From Daphnia carinata (lineage: Eukaryota > Arthropoda > Branchiopoda > Diplostraca > Daphniidae), in contig NC_081339.1 of NCBI RefSeq assembly GCF_022539665.2, positions 5,260,017-5,324,016 on the forward strand: 64,000 nucleotides of DNA, in the 5' to 3' direction. The notes below the pieces were generated by a model. It saw nothing but the letters and a program-made list of their open reading frames with translations, was not told the origin of the DNA and searched no databases. This document shows positions 12,166-30,723 of the stretch, in pieces. Both the position numbers and the translations under genes were made by a program. Each line of letters begins with the position of its first letter. Position 1 is the stretch's first letter.

Positions 12166-12473
12166 TCAGTGAACGCGTGCAAACATCTCGCTAAACTGCT
12201 CAAGACTAGAATCGTGTAGCTGATAACACGCAAGGAAGGCTCGAATCCAAAACTTTCTATTGCAAAGTGGGGGTGAAACAAGTTTATCTTTATGATTGTC
12301 TTTAAACTTTTTCACAGGTGATTTTCTATGGATACCTTTGCGAGGTTGTATGAGAGGAAAATGTGTTTCATTGGAAAGGAATTTGTTTGTCATTTTTAAT
12401 GTCAACTGTACTTTCGGTGGCCCTACGTTAAAAACTGACTCAAGGCATTCTACATCTGCGGACAAATGAGAAT
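12166..12473 (-). other. Candidate terminal exon of an unrecognised gene
   Basis: An open minus-strand stretch follows pyrimidine-tract/AG acceptor-like sites near 12473 and ends at a TGA at 12166. Its composition is protein-like: hydrophobic strands, a basic patch around HRKSPVKKFKDNHKDK and an amphipathic end SSLEQFSEMFARVH. Possible upstream pieces occur at 12500-12700, but no unique exon chain could be fixed. No family is recognised. It would be divergent from PPIP5K. Confidence 0.25.
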
Positions 12474-12529
12474 CTGAGGAAATTGTTTTGGTAAGAAAAT
12501 TGTACTTTATTACCATTTTTTTAATCAGT

Positions 12530-13563
12530 TCTACAATTTGCCTTTTTTGTCTTTCAGTGGTTTTCCCGGTCGGTGGATATCACAAGTGTTATTCTGTGCT
12601 GTTATCATAATAGTTGGCAAAAAGTTTTGCGACATTGTTTAAATGAAGCATTCGTCGAAGTTTAACATTCAAAGAGTGCTCGCGTCAAAAAACTGAGCAT
12701 TAAATTAATGATAAAAGTTTCATAACGTGCAATTTCACTATTTCTTATTTGTTTTCTTCTGCATAGACTTATACTTACAATCATGTATTCCATACATTGT
12801 CTCGTCAATTGTGTGGCTTTTGACATTTCGTGTGATCAATTAGCCATTGTAGGTAGCTGGTAAGGAGTGGGAAACGCCTCAATCTTGTATTTTTGTCATC
12901 AAATAAATATGTTTTCTGTCTGATAATACAAAAAAGAAAAATTTTATTTTTGTCAACTTTAAACCTAAAAACGGGAAAAGTTATTTTTTTTTAATTCCTG
13001 GATTATGTGACAGCCAGAAATGACATTTTATCGATTATTTATCAGTATATAATAATAAAAAGGAATAAAGCACAGGTCTGCCCTGGATTTCGTGTTTTTT
13101 TTTTAAACAAACAATTCATCGAATTGAACTTTAGAAAACGTCCCATAGATGGCTGAACGTCTTTTTTTTAGGAATGTGACAACTGGAAAACGTGGAACTG
13201 CATTGCCGGATTTACTAACACAAAAACTCCATTGACTCCTATACTGTTTTAGCTTTACGCAATCCGAACCCCGCATTTTACAGGATTCGCCGCAGAGGAG
13301 ATTTCTCTCTAAAATATTTCCTTCTTTGTTATTGTACTCGTGAACTCATATCTGAGATAGCCGTGAAGTAAAATATTCATTCTTGTATGTTTGAATTGTT
13401 TTGAAATATTCTCCTCCACAGATTTTCCTTCCCACGTTGTTTTTCCGTGTTCTAAAATTTCCAATATTAGTTTAAATTCCTGTTACTCACAGAAAGTTGT
13501 TCAGAATTCCAATCATATGTGGTTTGTTTACAATGGCAGCGTGTTCTTGGCTGAGCAAATAAC
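12530..13563. other. Intergenic DNA upstream of PPIP5K
   Basis: A/T-rich, with no supported coding exon. It presumably contains the PPIP5K promoter and 5' UTR. An in-frame TGA at 13552 precedes the chosen PPIP5K start. Confidence 0.45.
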
Positions 13564-16500
13564 ATGTCGTATAAAGAACTAGAAGTGGGATATCAAGGCT
13601 TAAAGGCAGCTTCATTCTACATCGGTGACGAGTCGGAAGGAGTTGGTCTTGTGTTAGCGAACGACGGGCTTGGAGGAGACACACTTCCCACAACCTATGA
13701 ATACGTCTATACGTCAGCTAGCTCACCAACGAGAACTTTTCACCCAAACTGCCCCATCTGCCTACAGAAGGTTAGGAATCACAACCATGTGTTTCTTTTT
13801 CATTTTTTGTTGGTTTGTTTGCCCATTCTCTTTGGCTTGGAAAGATAATTTTGTGTTGCTGTAATCTTCTCTTTCTGTTGCTGGTTTTTTTTATGTTTTG
13901 CTGCTTCTTCCTCAGTCTGTCGTGTAAAGCTTGGGTTTTCTTTTGGAAACAGCTCTAGTGGACCTTTCCATTCCTGACTGGTAACCAGATTTTGTTTTAT
14001 TTTCCCTTCATTCTCTTTAGTTTACACATATTTTTTTAATGCCATTATATTTACACTTGGTAATGGTACTTTTTATGTGTTCCCCATACTTTTTACTGCA
14101 CCCGTTTGCACCTGTTGCTTGTATGTCATGATTGAATGTGGTTATTGTACAACTTGTATCATATTCCCCTGATGAACAGGGTGAAGAATGCCAAGAATGT
14201 CCTGACGGGTTATTCAACGATCTGGATCCTCTCTTGGGAAGAATGGAAAAGGAACATCTTGACACCGGTAAGCAGGTCGTGGCAGGCATCTGCGCCATGG
14301 CCAAAAAGTCCAATTCAAAACCGATGAGAGAAATTTTGGCGAGGCTCGACGAGTTCGATTATATTAAAACCATTATTTTCCCTGAAGAGACCATCCTCAA
14401 GGTATTACTTTACGATGCCTTTTGTTTTATGCAGAAACTGATTTTCTAATGGTTAACGTTTCAGGAACCGGTTGACAAATGGCCGGTATGCGACTGTTTA
14501 ATATCGTTTCATTCGAAAGGTTTTCCACTTGACAAAGCTGTGGCATACGCTGAACTTGTCCGTCCTTTTACTGTCAATAATTTGCGAAAGCAGTTCGATT
14601 TGCAGGTAATAGACTACAGTAAGCACATAAAAGATTTCTATTAAACAAGCAAATCTTTCAATAGGATCGTAGAAAAGTTTATGGAATCCTGCGACGGGCA
14701 GGAATCGCATTACCTCGTTTCGCGATTCTCGATCGAGACTCTCCTGATCCTAGTCGTACGTTATCTTATTACCAAATTTCCCTAACGCTATTTGAAGTTA
14801 TTTTTTATTGACGTAGAACATTCACTGATCGAATCAGAGGATCACGTGGAAGTTAACGGTGTTGTCTTTAACAAACCCTTCGTTGAGAAGCCCATTTCGG
14901 CAGAAGATCACAATATTTACATTTACTACCCAACTTCGGCAGGCGGTGGATCCCAGCGTTTATTCCGCAAAGTTAGAGAATCGAAAAAATTAACTTTCTT
15001 TCCTCCACATTCAATGTTTATCGAATCAATTTTAGATTGGAAGTCGAAGCAGCGTCTACTCTCCCGAGTCCAAAGTACGCAAGACGGGATCTTATATTTA
15101 TGAGGATTTCATACCGACTGATGGTGCTGACGTCAAGGTATTAAATGCTGAAAGCTCTCCGATATGTTATAATATGGGCAATTGTTCTTTGGAAGGTTTA
15201 CACTGTTGGGCCAGATTATGCTCACGCAGAAGCCCGCAAATCTCCCGCGCTCGATGGGAAGGTGGAGCGCGATCATGAAGGCAAAGAAATTCGATATCCC
15301 GTGATTCTGTCCAATCACGAAAAACTTATTGCTCGCAAAGTATGCCTAGCTTTTAATCAAACAGTCTGCGGCTTTGATCTCCTAAGGTAATTTCTTTGTG
15401 TACAATGTACAACTTATAGTTTTCAATGTTTATTGGTTGTTTGTATTATCAGGGCTAATGGGAGGTCGTTCGTGTGCGACGTCAACGGCTTTAGCTTTGT
15501 CAAGAATTCGGCGAAATATTATGATGATTGTGCTAGGATTATGGGGAATATGATTCTTCGTCGTTTGGCGCCTACCTTGCATATTCCATGGGCCCTTCCA
15601 TTCCAACTCGACGACCCACCGATAGTGCCTACAACATTTGGAAAAATGTATGGAAATATTTCGATTCGCTCGATACTGTATACTAAAATGCAAATGCTAA
15701 TTTATGCTAGGATGGAACTGCGATGTGTGGTGGCTGTCATACGCCACGGAGATCGAACTCCAAAGCAAAAAATGAAAATGGAAGTCCGACATCCTAGGTA
15801 CCAAATTGTAGTTAACAGAAATCAATCTTGATTCATTTGCCATTTTTTTTCTAGGTTTTTTGCTCTATGGACATCCTACGAGTCAGAGGTCAATGGACGC
15901 CATTTAAAATTGAAAAAACCCGCACAACTGCAGGAGGTGCTTGATATAGCGCGATTTCTGTTGTCAGAGGTAGAAGCTGGATCAGCTGATCGAGAACTAG
16001 AAGAAAAGCGTGGGAAATTAGAGCAACTCAAAACTGTTCTTGAAATGTACGCATCCTATTTTAAAATAGCATTAATCTCCAGCTTCTGACGTTGTTGTAT
16101 TCGTTAGGTATGGCCACTTCTCAGGAATCAATCGGAAAGTGCAACTTAAATATCAGCCACGAGGCAGACCTCCATCCGGCTGCAGCGAGGAAGGTATGAC
16201 AGCTAAATTTACAAAATTAAACTTCTTACGTCTGTGTCAGCGTGTAATTTACCAATTAACAGACACGCACAAAGAACCTTCTTTGCTTCTCATACTGAAA
16301 TGGGGCGGAGAATTGACTCCGGCCGGAAGAGTTCAAGCAGAAGAGCTTGGTCGCATTTTCCGATGCATGTATCCAGGAGGTCAAGGTCGTTTTACAGTTG
16401 CCAATTTAAAACTCAAAGCCCCCAACATTAACTTTGGTTTAGTATCCTTTAATACGAATTTTTTCGTTTTTTTTTTCTCTGTTCTCCTTTATGTTATTTC

Positions 16501-19500
16501 TGTTGCTTCTGTCACGTCTTGATTCGCTTCCTACATTCTGAAGATATCTAATATTGTTTCTTTTAAAACTCAGGCAATCAAGGTTTGGGATTGCTCCGTC
16601 TACATTCAACATATCGCCATGATTTGAAAATCTATGCCTCTGACGAAGGCCGTGTGCAAATGACAGCAGCTGCCTTTGCAAAAGGCCTCTTAGCACTCGA
16701 AGGAGAGCTAACTCCCATCTTGTTTCAAATGGTGAAATCCGCCAATACAAACGGATTACTCGACAACGATGGCGAAGCCTCGAGTCTCCAACACATGTAA
16801 GTTGTTTGCTTTTTATTGCGTTCAACGGGATTTAACAGGATATATTCTTTTCAGGGTGAAATCGCGTCTTCAAGAATTACTGCAGATGGACCGTGAATTA
16901 ACTGCGAATGAACATCGCGAGATTAATCCGTGCGGGGCACGATCAATCGAAGCTGCTCTTCACGTTATTGGAAATCCGGTTCAGTGTTGCGTTAAAGTTT
17001 ATGAACTAGTTAGCAAGCTAGTCGAAATCGTTCGGGCTAAACGCGACGATCCGAAAACAAAAAGTATATTTATCGTCAGTGATTTTTGAAACCCATTTAT
17101 TTCAAATCGTTCGTTGCAGATGGGGTGTTGTATCATGGCGAAACGTGGGAACTGATGGCGCGGCGATGGGGCAAATTAGAAAAAGATTTCAAACTACGTG
17201 AAGATCGCCTCGAATTTGACATTTCCAAAATTCCCGACATCTACGACTGTATCAAATACGACATCCAGCACAATCAAGCAGCACTTAAGTATTTTTATTT
17301 TTTATTTTTGACGAGTGCTTGACTTAATTGCTTCATTCAAAGTTATTTTCCTTCATTCAGGTTTAATCATGCCCAAGAACTTTACATGCTCGTTAAGGCC
17401 CTCGCTGATGTAGTAATACCTCAGGAATACGGTCTCACAGACCAAGATAAATTGGCCATTGGACAAGGCATCTGCAATCCTTTGATGCGGAAAATTCGTG
17501 CAGATTTGCAGCGGAACATCGAAGAAGATTTGCCAATGGCGGACGAATCTGTTAACCGCCTTGATCCAAGGTATAACGAAAACGTTTATCACTGCTGGTT
17601 TTCTAATTCCTCATATTATTAATCTGTTTCATAAACCTTTCGTTATCTTAGGTATTCACACGGTGTTTCGAGCCCAGGTAGGCACGTCCGCACACGTTTG
17701 TATTTTACCAGCGAAAGCCATATACATTCGCTATTGACCGTTCTACGTTTCGGAGGCTTAGTTGAGGTTTGAATTTCTAATGAACTTGCAAAATGTTTAC
17801 AAATTTTTAAACACATTTGTCGGTGCATCTAGGGCGGCGAAGGAGCTGACGAACAATGGCGTCGTGCTATGGAATATGTTAGTCAGATATCAGAACTCAA
17901 CTACATGTCCCAAGTTGTTATCATGCTTTACGAGGACCAATCAAAAGATCCGACTTCAGAACAACGGTTATTTATGAGCTTTCTAAATGGCCCTTAAAGT
18001 TCCTAATCAAACTGTTTGTATTACAGCTTCCACGTAGAATTACACTTTTCGCCCGGTGTTAATTGCTGTGTTCAGAAAAATTTGCCACCTGGACCGGGAT
18101 TCCGGACCCACCATCGAAATGACAATGTTAGTAATCCATTTCCATTTTGCCTATACTATTCTATTTGTTCTAACCTTTTTGTTTATTATGCAGTCGACTG
18201 ACATCTCCCCGAACAAGTGCTGTCCTACCACGCTTCCACCCGGGGCTTCGAATTCCGTGTGTTCGCCGAATTGCACTCGGATTGAAGAAGAAGATCTTGA
18301 CATCGGGGATGTCATCGACCACGCAGATCAACCAAAATACGCGTCGCTTAATTTACACGTCCCATTGCGTACATCAAGAGCGTCTCCTGGTTCTGACAGT
18401 CCGCCAATCACTCCACCCAATACTTTAAAAATCCCCGCCAAAATATCCGAACCTATTCCGATAAGGTAAGTTTCACTCCGTTCTCCAAGAGTGTAGCGAG
18501 AATGATACATTAACAACTTCTTTTTTAGGAATTCTCCATCAGGAAGGAACCCTCTAGAAAGTCCTAATTTGAGCTTTCCACCAGCCTCTAATTCATCTCC
18601 ATCGCTGATGGATGCACCCGGTTGTCTCATGATCAACAGCACCAATAGTAGCTGTGCAAGCCAGCATACTCCGCCACGCACCTACCGAGTCATGAAGTCC
18701 CCCGATTTTGAACCTCAACAGGGTCCTCGAGCGAAAGGTGAAATTGATTTTAGTTCTTAAAGCTTCGTCTTCTGCATTGATCGTTACTAACAAAAGCACT
18801 CGACTACAACCTAACATGTCATTTATAATCTTTACTTGCTGGGAAATGCAGCCCATACCATCAGTGGGGTTGGCGTTACCGCCCCGACTAGGTGCCTAGA
18901 TCTCGATGAAGGTATCGCATGCTTAACTCTTAGTATGTTGGGGTTAATAAGATCCTGAAGCGCTTGACCTACCCTTTGTCGTTTCTCGAACGCCATGCAT
19001 CCGTCTGTCAATCGTTTTGAATTGCACAATATTAAACTTATGATTTGGATCATGTTTAGATCAAGATTCGATGCGACGTCATCGCCATTCGATTCCTGGC
19101 CATCTGAATGTATTGATGACTCAACGACAAACTGTGATTGGCAAACGGAAGCTCAGCCAACATCAACAGCATCAACATCCAGCCCTGTTTAGCACAGCCG
19201 TTATCAGTGGAAGTTCTAGTGCACCTGAATTGACGGCCATCTTACCCACAACAGGGGCTGCCATGGGCCTTGGCTTGGCCAGCTTGGCGGCCATAGATCC
19301 TTGCGCCTCAGTGGGCGTACCGGCCATCCGTCCACTAGAGACTCTTCACAACGGTTATTATTATAATTAGCAATTGCAGTTGTGTATTTTTTTATTTATG
19401 TTGTTTATTTTTTGTTAAAGGGCTGTCTTTAAATCAACTGGATCAATTCCTTGGACGGATGACTACATTACAGCTTCCTCTGAATAGTCCATCACCTGGA

Positions 19501-19533
19501 GTGGTCATCAGTAATCCATTCAAAGATTTCTAA
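13564..19533 (+). CDS. PPIP5K: Diphosphoinositol pentakisphosphate kinase (PPIP5K/Vip1)
   Basis: I can chain 24 exons (first 13564-13770, last 19421-19533) with GT/AG sites and phases that all agree, giving about 1299 residues. The enzyme converts InsP6 and 5-InsP7 to 1-InsP7 and InsP8 in cytosolic inositol pyrophosphate signalling. The N-terminal ATP-grasp kinase region shows [83 protein letters not shown] and [20 protein letters not shown] histidine-acid-phosphatase-like domain starts with RHGDRTP at about 446-452. Later motifs are [19 protein letters not shown] and [19 protein letters not shown]. The tail has SSSAPEL and RPLETLHN, as in the animal family. An upstream in-frame TGA (13552) supports the start. 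Exon 22 (18852-18911) is only 60 bases and is the least certain. Confidence 0.95.
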
Positions 19534-20290
19534 GTTAATATTAAGTTTTTAGCGGCAAAATAATGTTGGAGTTGTTTAATTCATTGATGTTAGATATTTT
19601 GATGTTTCATAGCTTTGTTATTTCAGAAACCAGTTCTGCCACGTAGTTCCAATGACGATGGTGCATTTTTTTCCTCTAGGCGCTATTTCGAAATGTCTTG
19701 TTCTTGAGTTATTCAATTAGGATATTCTGATTTGTTCTTGTCTTAGATTTTTTGTTTAGCATTTAACAAAAGAAGAATATAAACCACCAGTCAAACCCAT
19801 CATTAGGGCCCGACAGAATATATATTTTTGCATGATTCAAAAACGAAACGAGATTGCTAATTTGGACGTCTTCTGCCGGTCATTTTGTGATAGGCATCCC
19901 AGAAAGAAAAATGTTAAGCCATCGAATGTCACATTTTATTATTCCCGCCTTTTCCCGCAAGCCGTTTTTATTGTAATCGTTTCATGCAGGTATCGGAAAA
20001 CCAAGATGATTCCTAAAAATATTACTTACCACCAGGAGGCGTTAAAGGTGTGGGCACGAATTATTATTGGCGGGGTTGAGAATTATTGCCAGTAGATGCC
20101 ACGGCTGCAAGCATCTTCTGTTGCTGGCTGTTAGTTGTTATGAGGTGAAGCGAAAAAAAGAAAAGGCTAAAAATCCTTTAATGTTGTCGTCTTAAACTTT
20201 ATGATTTATTTAATGAATTGCATATACTTTACGGTAATGAGTGCGTTGGTTGGGGGTGATAGCTTTTAGACGAAACCTACCTGGGTTACA
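19534..20290. other. Intergenic DNA between PPIP5K and PHRF1-like gene
   Basis: Holds the PPIP5K 3' UTR and the promoter of the next gene. The ORF at 19832-20095 has no recognisable domain and is treated as accidental. Confidence 0.5.
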
Positions 20291-23200
20291 ATGGATTTAA
20301 AAGCTGTACACAGAGATTTACCGGGTTGTCCCGTAGCCGCATCTTCAGATGATTTACTTCACAATAACAACTCAGATTCTGAATCAGGTATTTTATTATG
20401 AAGGTTCAATTTCCTAAATCCCATATCCCTTCACACACATTGTTGTGTAGACTCAGAACTTGAAAGTGATGACCAGGACGAAGTGCAAAGCTCAGACTCT
20501 GATACGTCAACTGGGAACTCTGTCAGTTGTCCCATCTGTTTATTAAAATTCAAAGGCCAAGCTATTGGCTTTCCTGAAGTTTGTGAGCATCCATTTTGTC
20601 TAGATTGTATTCTGGAGTGGTCAAAGGTAATATGCCGTACAGAAACATTTGTAGCGGAGCATAAATAAAAGAAAGGCTCATATTTATATTTCATTTAGAC
20701 TGTCCAAACTTGCCCTAATGATCGCCGTAAGTTTGACAACATTCTGGTTAGATTAGACTTGGATGGCGAAGTTGTGAGGAAAGTTCCTGTGAACAGCAAT
20801 CAAAGCAAAAATGAAGAGGAAGGGCCTTTCCTTGATATTACAGAGTGTCAAGTATTTATTTTGTTTTTGGTTTGCATTATAAGCTTAGTAGAACCACCAG
20901 GATTTTTGCTGCTTTCAGGTATGTAGGATTGGAAACCGAGAAGACATGCTGTTGCTTTGTGATAGATGTGATCAGGGATATCACATGGACTGCCTTGATC
21001 CACCTTTGGAAGAAGTACCAATTGAAGATTGGTTCTGTTCCCAATGTGATGGTACCCACACTGCTACAGGTGCAACACGACAACGAGCTCCATTGACACT
21101 GCGCGTAAGGAGAACCGTGCAGCGCAACAGGCAGATTGCTCTACGCAACTCGTCAGTTACAAGAAAGACTAAGAAAGGAAAGAAAAGAAAATCCACATAT
21201 CGAAAAAAAACAAGAAAAGTTAAAGGAAAAGGTAAAGGCAAAGGCAAAGGCAGGCGGAGAAAAAAAGCTGCCACTGTACCTACACCTCGCAAAAGGTTGG
21301 CAGATGCTTTGGGATTGCATGATCGGGCGACTGTGCAAGTTGATCCGGCATGTCAATTTTCTCTGTTTGGCAATCCAAACGCATTAGACGCTGCTGAGTA
21401 AGACCAGATCTACCAGTTTCTGACCCATAAATATTTTTGTTAATATATTATTTTTATTGTAGCGATAACGAAGATGAGAGTATCAGAAATCTCATTTCTC
21501 CAAGTAAGCGGCCGAAATCTTTGATTGCGCAGTTGGCTGAGGGGCGCAAAGCGCAGAAGTCAATCTACTCGTTCGGTCCGGCCGCTGCTATTAACGTTCC
21601 TGTGAAAGCTTCAGTCCCCAGCCTGGGCAGCCGCAGCTCTGAAAACCCAGATCTTTTGGGCAGCATTTTAGCTTGCCAGTCCCAGCTAACAACCTTTGGA
21701 AAGAGTGCTGAAGTCATTCGACCGAAACCACGAAACACCAACTCGAATCGCGTGTTAGGGGCCATACTTGCCTCACAAGCTACTCTTAGTCGTCTGGACG
21801 AAACCATTAGATGTCAGCAGCAAAGCAACCCAGTCGCATGCTCGTCTGGTTCTATTCCCAAACCCATCCTTGCGCAAAAATCCACAAGAACTCGTAATGT
21901 TCCGCAGAGCTATTCCACAGGTCAAGGCAGTAGTTCGTCATCGAATCAACAAACATCTAACGGTGCTTCTTCTAAAGGCGAATCTTCAAGTTCAACGAGT
22001 GGTAGTAGTGGTAATGGTACAAGAACAAATGGCCAGTCAAATGGGCAGGCGACTGCAAATGGCAATGGGATATCTGGTGGCGATGGTGGTAATGGTGAAG
22101 ATCCAAACCAGGGTCGAAAAAAGAAACCTCAGCCCGAAGATAAAAAGGATGATGTTGACGAGGAAGATGTCGATCTATACAGTGACATTGAATCTGTTGA
22201 AGAAGAGAACGACAGCCTTAATGTCTTGCCCAAGATCGAGGTAAGTCTGTTCTTGATGATTGCATCCATGCCATTTTCTAAAATACCATTTGTATAGGCG
22301 GAAGAAGATCGAATGCCTGAGGAGGAAGATGATGAGAAGGGATTAATTATTGATGATACAAACGTAGAAGACTCGGGTAGACGATCTACTGAATCGAGTT
22401 GTGATCCGGCAGATGGCGACTCGATTGGGAAACAATCAGATGAAGACGAAGAGGTAGAACGGAAGGACAAAGACGAGGTGTTAGACGGAATTCCATTGCC
22501 GCAAGCCGTTCCGGCTGCACCGATTGTACATAAATCCCAACATGGAGGTCTACCGGCAGCCGCTGCTGCACTGACTTTTGGTCCGAAAGGAGGAGTCGTC
22601 TCTCGACCCCAACTTCGTCCGCGCACAAGTCAAATTGCTACGCCAATGATTAATGACTTGATGAAAGCCAACCTCGTTTCATCCATCACATCTGCGTTAA
22701 AAGAATCACTAACTTCTGCGCTGCTTGCACAGAGCCAACAAGAGTCTCTAGCTGGCCTAGATGACGATGAAGTTCTCCCGGCACCCACCTATTCTGAAAC
22801 CAAAGGCCCAGTTGAATCCGTTGAAATGATCGAAGAGGCTACAAAGACAGCCATAAATGTACCTGTGATGGCTGAGCTTACAGAACCGGTTACTTCAACG
22901 GAGACTGGAATTAAAACTAGCGGGCGAAAACAAAAAATGGAAGAAATCTTTGGAAGTGATGACGAAGATCTGAATAAAGAGGTTAGCCATTTAGAACAAA
23001 TTTCGGATTGTGAAGAAGGTGAATTGGATGAAAGCGAAGCTGACCAAGAAGCTTCAGATCACGAACCTCCTCCATCTACGAACCGAATTGTTCGGATGCT
23101 TACTCCACCACCTGCCTCACAGAAGCGTTCAGCGACAACAAAGGACGGCCTAGGTTGTGAAGAAGGTGAAATTATTGACAAGAGAACAGCCAGCAAAAAG

Positions 23201-26200
23201 CGAGCGAATAGTAATAGCAAAAGGAAAAAATCCACTAGCGATGAAGTTGTGGTCAAAACCGAAGATTGCGAATTCCTTCGTTCGGCGGGCATAGGTGGCG
23301 AGAGGAAAGTAGAATTATGCCTGGAAGACGAAGGTATTCCTTCCACGTTCAAAAAGCTGGACAGTGGCAAAACTCGACATTATCGCCATCAAGGCGACAT
23401 CAAAGTGGTCGAAGGTCGAGCAGACGTGAAACCAAAAAAAGAAGACGACGAACTAGACGAACGGAATGATAAACGATCTAAGCGTCAAGATATTAAACAT
23501 TACGATGTCAGACGTGTGGTGGAACAGAGATCTCATGGCGATCGACACCACACGACCAGCAAAACAGAACGTCGTTCACGTTCGGATTCTAAAAACAAAT
23601 CTAAAAGCAGAGATCCTTTATCCAAAAAGAGTAGCAAATCTCGTCGGAAAAGAACATCTTCCTCATCATCCTCTAGTTCTTCCTCGTCTTCTTCGTCATC
23701 ATCTTCTTTATCGTCCTTGTCTCCCGACCGTAGGAAAGGTAAAGAAAATCATCGCAAGAGATCGAGATCCTCTTCGTCGGATGGAGCCGGACGGAAAAAG
23801 CGAAAACCAAAGTCCCCTGTAAAATCCAAGGAGAGAAGCGACGGCAAGTCGTCGACAAAAAGTAAGAAAAAGAAAGTGAAAAAGAAGAAAAAAGTTAAAG
23901 ATAAACACAAGGAAAAGAAAGCTCAAACAACGTCGGAATCAAAATGTGGCAAAAACGACGAGTCGCTTGACGCTGACCCTAAAGCGCGCAATGACAATAT
24001 AGAAATACCTAGTAAAGCCGTCTTTGCCTCAGGAGATAAGATTGTTGTCAGTCTCCATTTCGGTTCGACTAGCTCGAGTAAACCACTAGTTAAAAAGAAG
24101 AAACGGAAAGCGGAGGGCAAAGATTCGGTTGTTAGTAAGAAGCCGAAAGAAGAAATTCGATCGTCCCCGGAAAGGTCAGAACGATCTAAGAAATCCCAAC
24201 CACTTCCTGCATCTTCTTCTGTGACAAAAACCGAGTTGACTGGGCCCAAAAAATGCCAATCAACTAAAACGGAACAGCCACTCATCAAACAAGAAATTGT
24301 TAAAGCACAATTGGAATCCAAAGCTCCGGACAAACATCCTTCAGACGGCCAGAAAAAAGGAGAACATTCTACAACTAAAGATCTTCCTGCTAAGCCGCTA
24401 ATGAAGCAGCCTACTTCTAGCCGGCTCGGAGAAGACGTGAGAGATGTGTTGCGAGGAAGAGGTCGAGGACGGGTAACTGGAAGGCCTATTCGGCATCATC
24501 GAAGTAAGCCGGTACTGATCGATATTGAAACAAGTCGAGAAATTCCATTGGAAGACAGTCGGCCTAGCGATGTTATTGTTTTGTCCGATTCGATGGATTC
24601 GGACCAAGAATCCATTCTACCTCCACTGCCACCTCTACCTCCACCGCCATTGCAACCACAGCTGGCACAACCGCCACAACAGCATGCCACGCCTTCGCCA
24701 CTTCCACCTCTTCCTACAAGCAAAATTCCTTCAGTATTAACTTCTGTTAAACCAAAAGGCGGTGTGAAAAAGCCCTTGTTTTCAAAACAGGGAGCTGCGG
24801 GCGTGAAATTTTCTTTGGCTTCCAAGACAACTTCAGTCAAGAAGTTGAACAATCCGCTACTGTTAATGGGTGGTGCCGAAGAAGAGGAGGAAGAAGCGGA
24901 GCAGCAGCAGCAGCCTGTAGCAACTCCAGTAGGAGAAACAAGTCCAAGCAAATTGCAGACTGTCCAAGATGCAACATTGGACGCATCAGGAAAATTGAAA
25001 GCTGATGATAATTATGCAGTGAACCATCCGTTATCGGAAGGTCCCAGCCGAGGGGTACAATCTCCTGCCAAGACAGCGGGCAACGTTTCGCCGATCTTTC
25101 GGCCGACTACACCGCCGGTCAAAGCAATTTATTCTTCACCTCTGCCTACCTCTACTTATGATCCGTCTCAACCAACTCACACGCCATCCAGTGGCAGTTC
25201 AACCCCGGTTCATTCGCCAAGTCCGGTTATGTCAGCATCTAAATTGCAACCATCATCAATGCCGCCCTTGCCACCGCCACCTACCCCACCCATCATGCCC
25301 TCCTTCCCACTTCCTCATCCCGGGGCTGTATTGATGCCTCCAATGACATCACTCCCACCACCACCTCTTCCACCTCCCCCGCTTTTGACAAGTGCACCAC
25401 CTCCTTTTACAGTGCATCCTGCTAACCTTATATCGGGTGTATACAACACTTCATTCCCTCCACCCAACATCACCGGTTTGTTACCTTTGCCGACTCCTGG
25501 GGCACCGCTACTCAATCAGGTCATGAAAATGACTCCGGCAGCTCCGCCTCAGCCTCTAACGTCGATCCCGGCACATGGGAAAACGGGTCGACCGATGACT
25601 CCACCATCACCGACACCCAGCGAAGGAAGTGACATCTTTGGCCCACCTTCGGCGTCACCGTCTTCACCCATGTCTAACCATGAAACCCAGACTCATGTTA
25701 CCCCCAGTAACAAACCGCGGCCATCGGTTGCGCCGACGAAACCAACATCTTCGGCCAATGCATCCAGTAGCTCCAGCTTCGATTCTATTTTCCAGTCTGC
25801 CAGTCACCAGCATGTGCGTACCAGCAATCAGCGCCCAGCGTCAAAACACACCTCAGCAAGTTCTCATTCGAGATCGGCAGCAAAACCTACACCAATCAAA
25901 GTGGTTCCGTCCGCTGGAACCGATCCGTCTTCATCCGTTACGACTACTTTAGGCCCAGACGGCAATGAAGAATGTCCGAGTTCGGCTGTGGAACTTCAAG
26001 TCAAGGAGAAGGTATCATTCTAGTCCATAATAATTCGATTGTATGAGATTTTTAATGGTTTTTTTAAACAGTTTCTTAAGAAATTAAATCGTCAAGAAAG
26101 GGTAGTAGAAGAAGTTCGGCTGGCACTGAAACCGTACTACACCAGCAAACGTATCTCCAAGGGCGACTACAAGGAAATTCTAAGGAAGTGTGTTCCTAAG

Positions 26201-26375
26201 GTAGCATTTTTCATGGTTCAACGGATATAGAATCGTAAACTAACTTAGTACCACAATTTTTTTTTGTTTATAGATTTGTCACACCAAAAGTGGTGAAATA
26301 AATCCTATTAAAATCAAAGAAATGGTGAAGGGTTACGTCAAGAAATTCCGTTATCAACACAAAAAGGAAGTCTGA
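20291..26375 (+). CDS. PHRF1: PHRF1-like RING/PHD finger, SR-rich nuclear protein
   Basis: Eight exons: 20291-20387, 20451-20626, 20699-20851, 20919-21397, 21463-22240, 22298-26011, 26072-26200 and 26274-26375. Phases agree, giving about 1875 residues. The RING finger lies at about 59-99 (CPIC, CEHPFCLDC, then TCPND in place of a second CxxC, as in human PHRF1). The PHD finger follows at about 141-185 (CQVC, LLLCDRCDQGYHMDCLDPPL, WFCSQC). Next come a Lys/Gly-rich basic tract, acidic stretches, Arg/Ser repeats with a long Ser run near 23650-23720, and Pro-rich blocks. The C-terminal helical domain, from FLKKLNRQERVVEEVR onward, resembles the SRI-type domain that binds phosphorylated RNA polymerase II. 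Known PHRF1 acts as a nuclear E3 ligase linked to TGF-beta signalling and DNA repair. The order of domains makes the identity firm; ligase activity here is inferred. Confidence 0.93.

Positions 26376-30723
<4,348 letters not shown>

Noticed and set aside
14017-14313. Minus-strand ORFs inside PPIP5K
   Set aside because: They lie opposite conserved PPIP5K exons with fully consistent phases.
22129-22628. Antisense and out-of-frame ORFs along the PHRF1 gene
   Set aside because: The plus-strand frame holds the RING, PHD and C-terminal domain with consistent splicing. The others are shadows of its biased codons.
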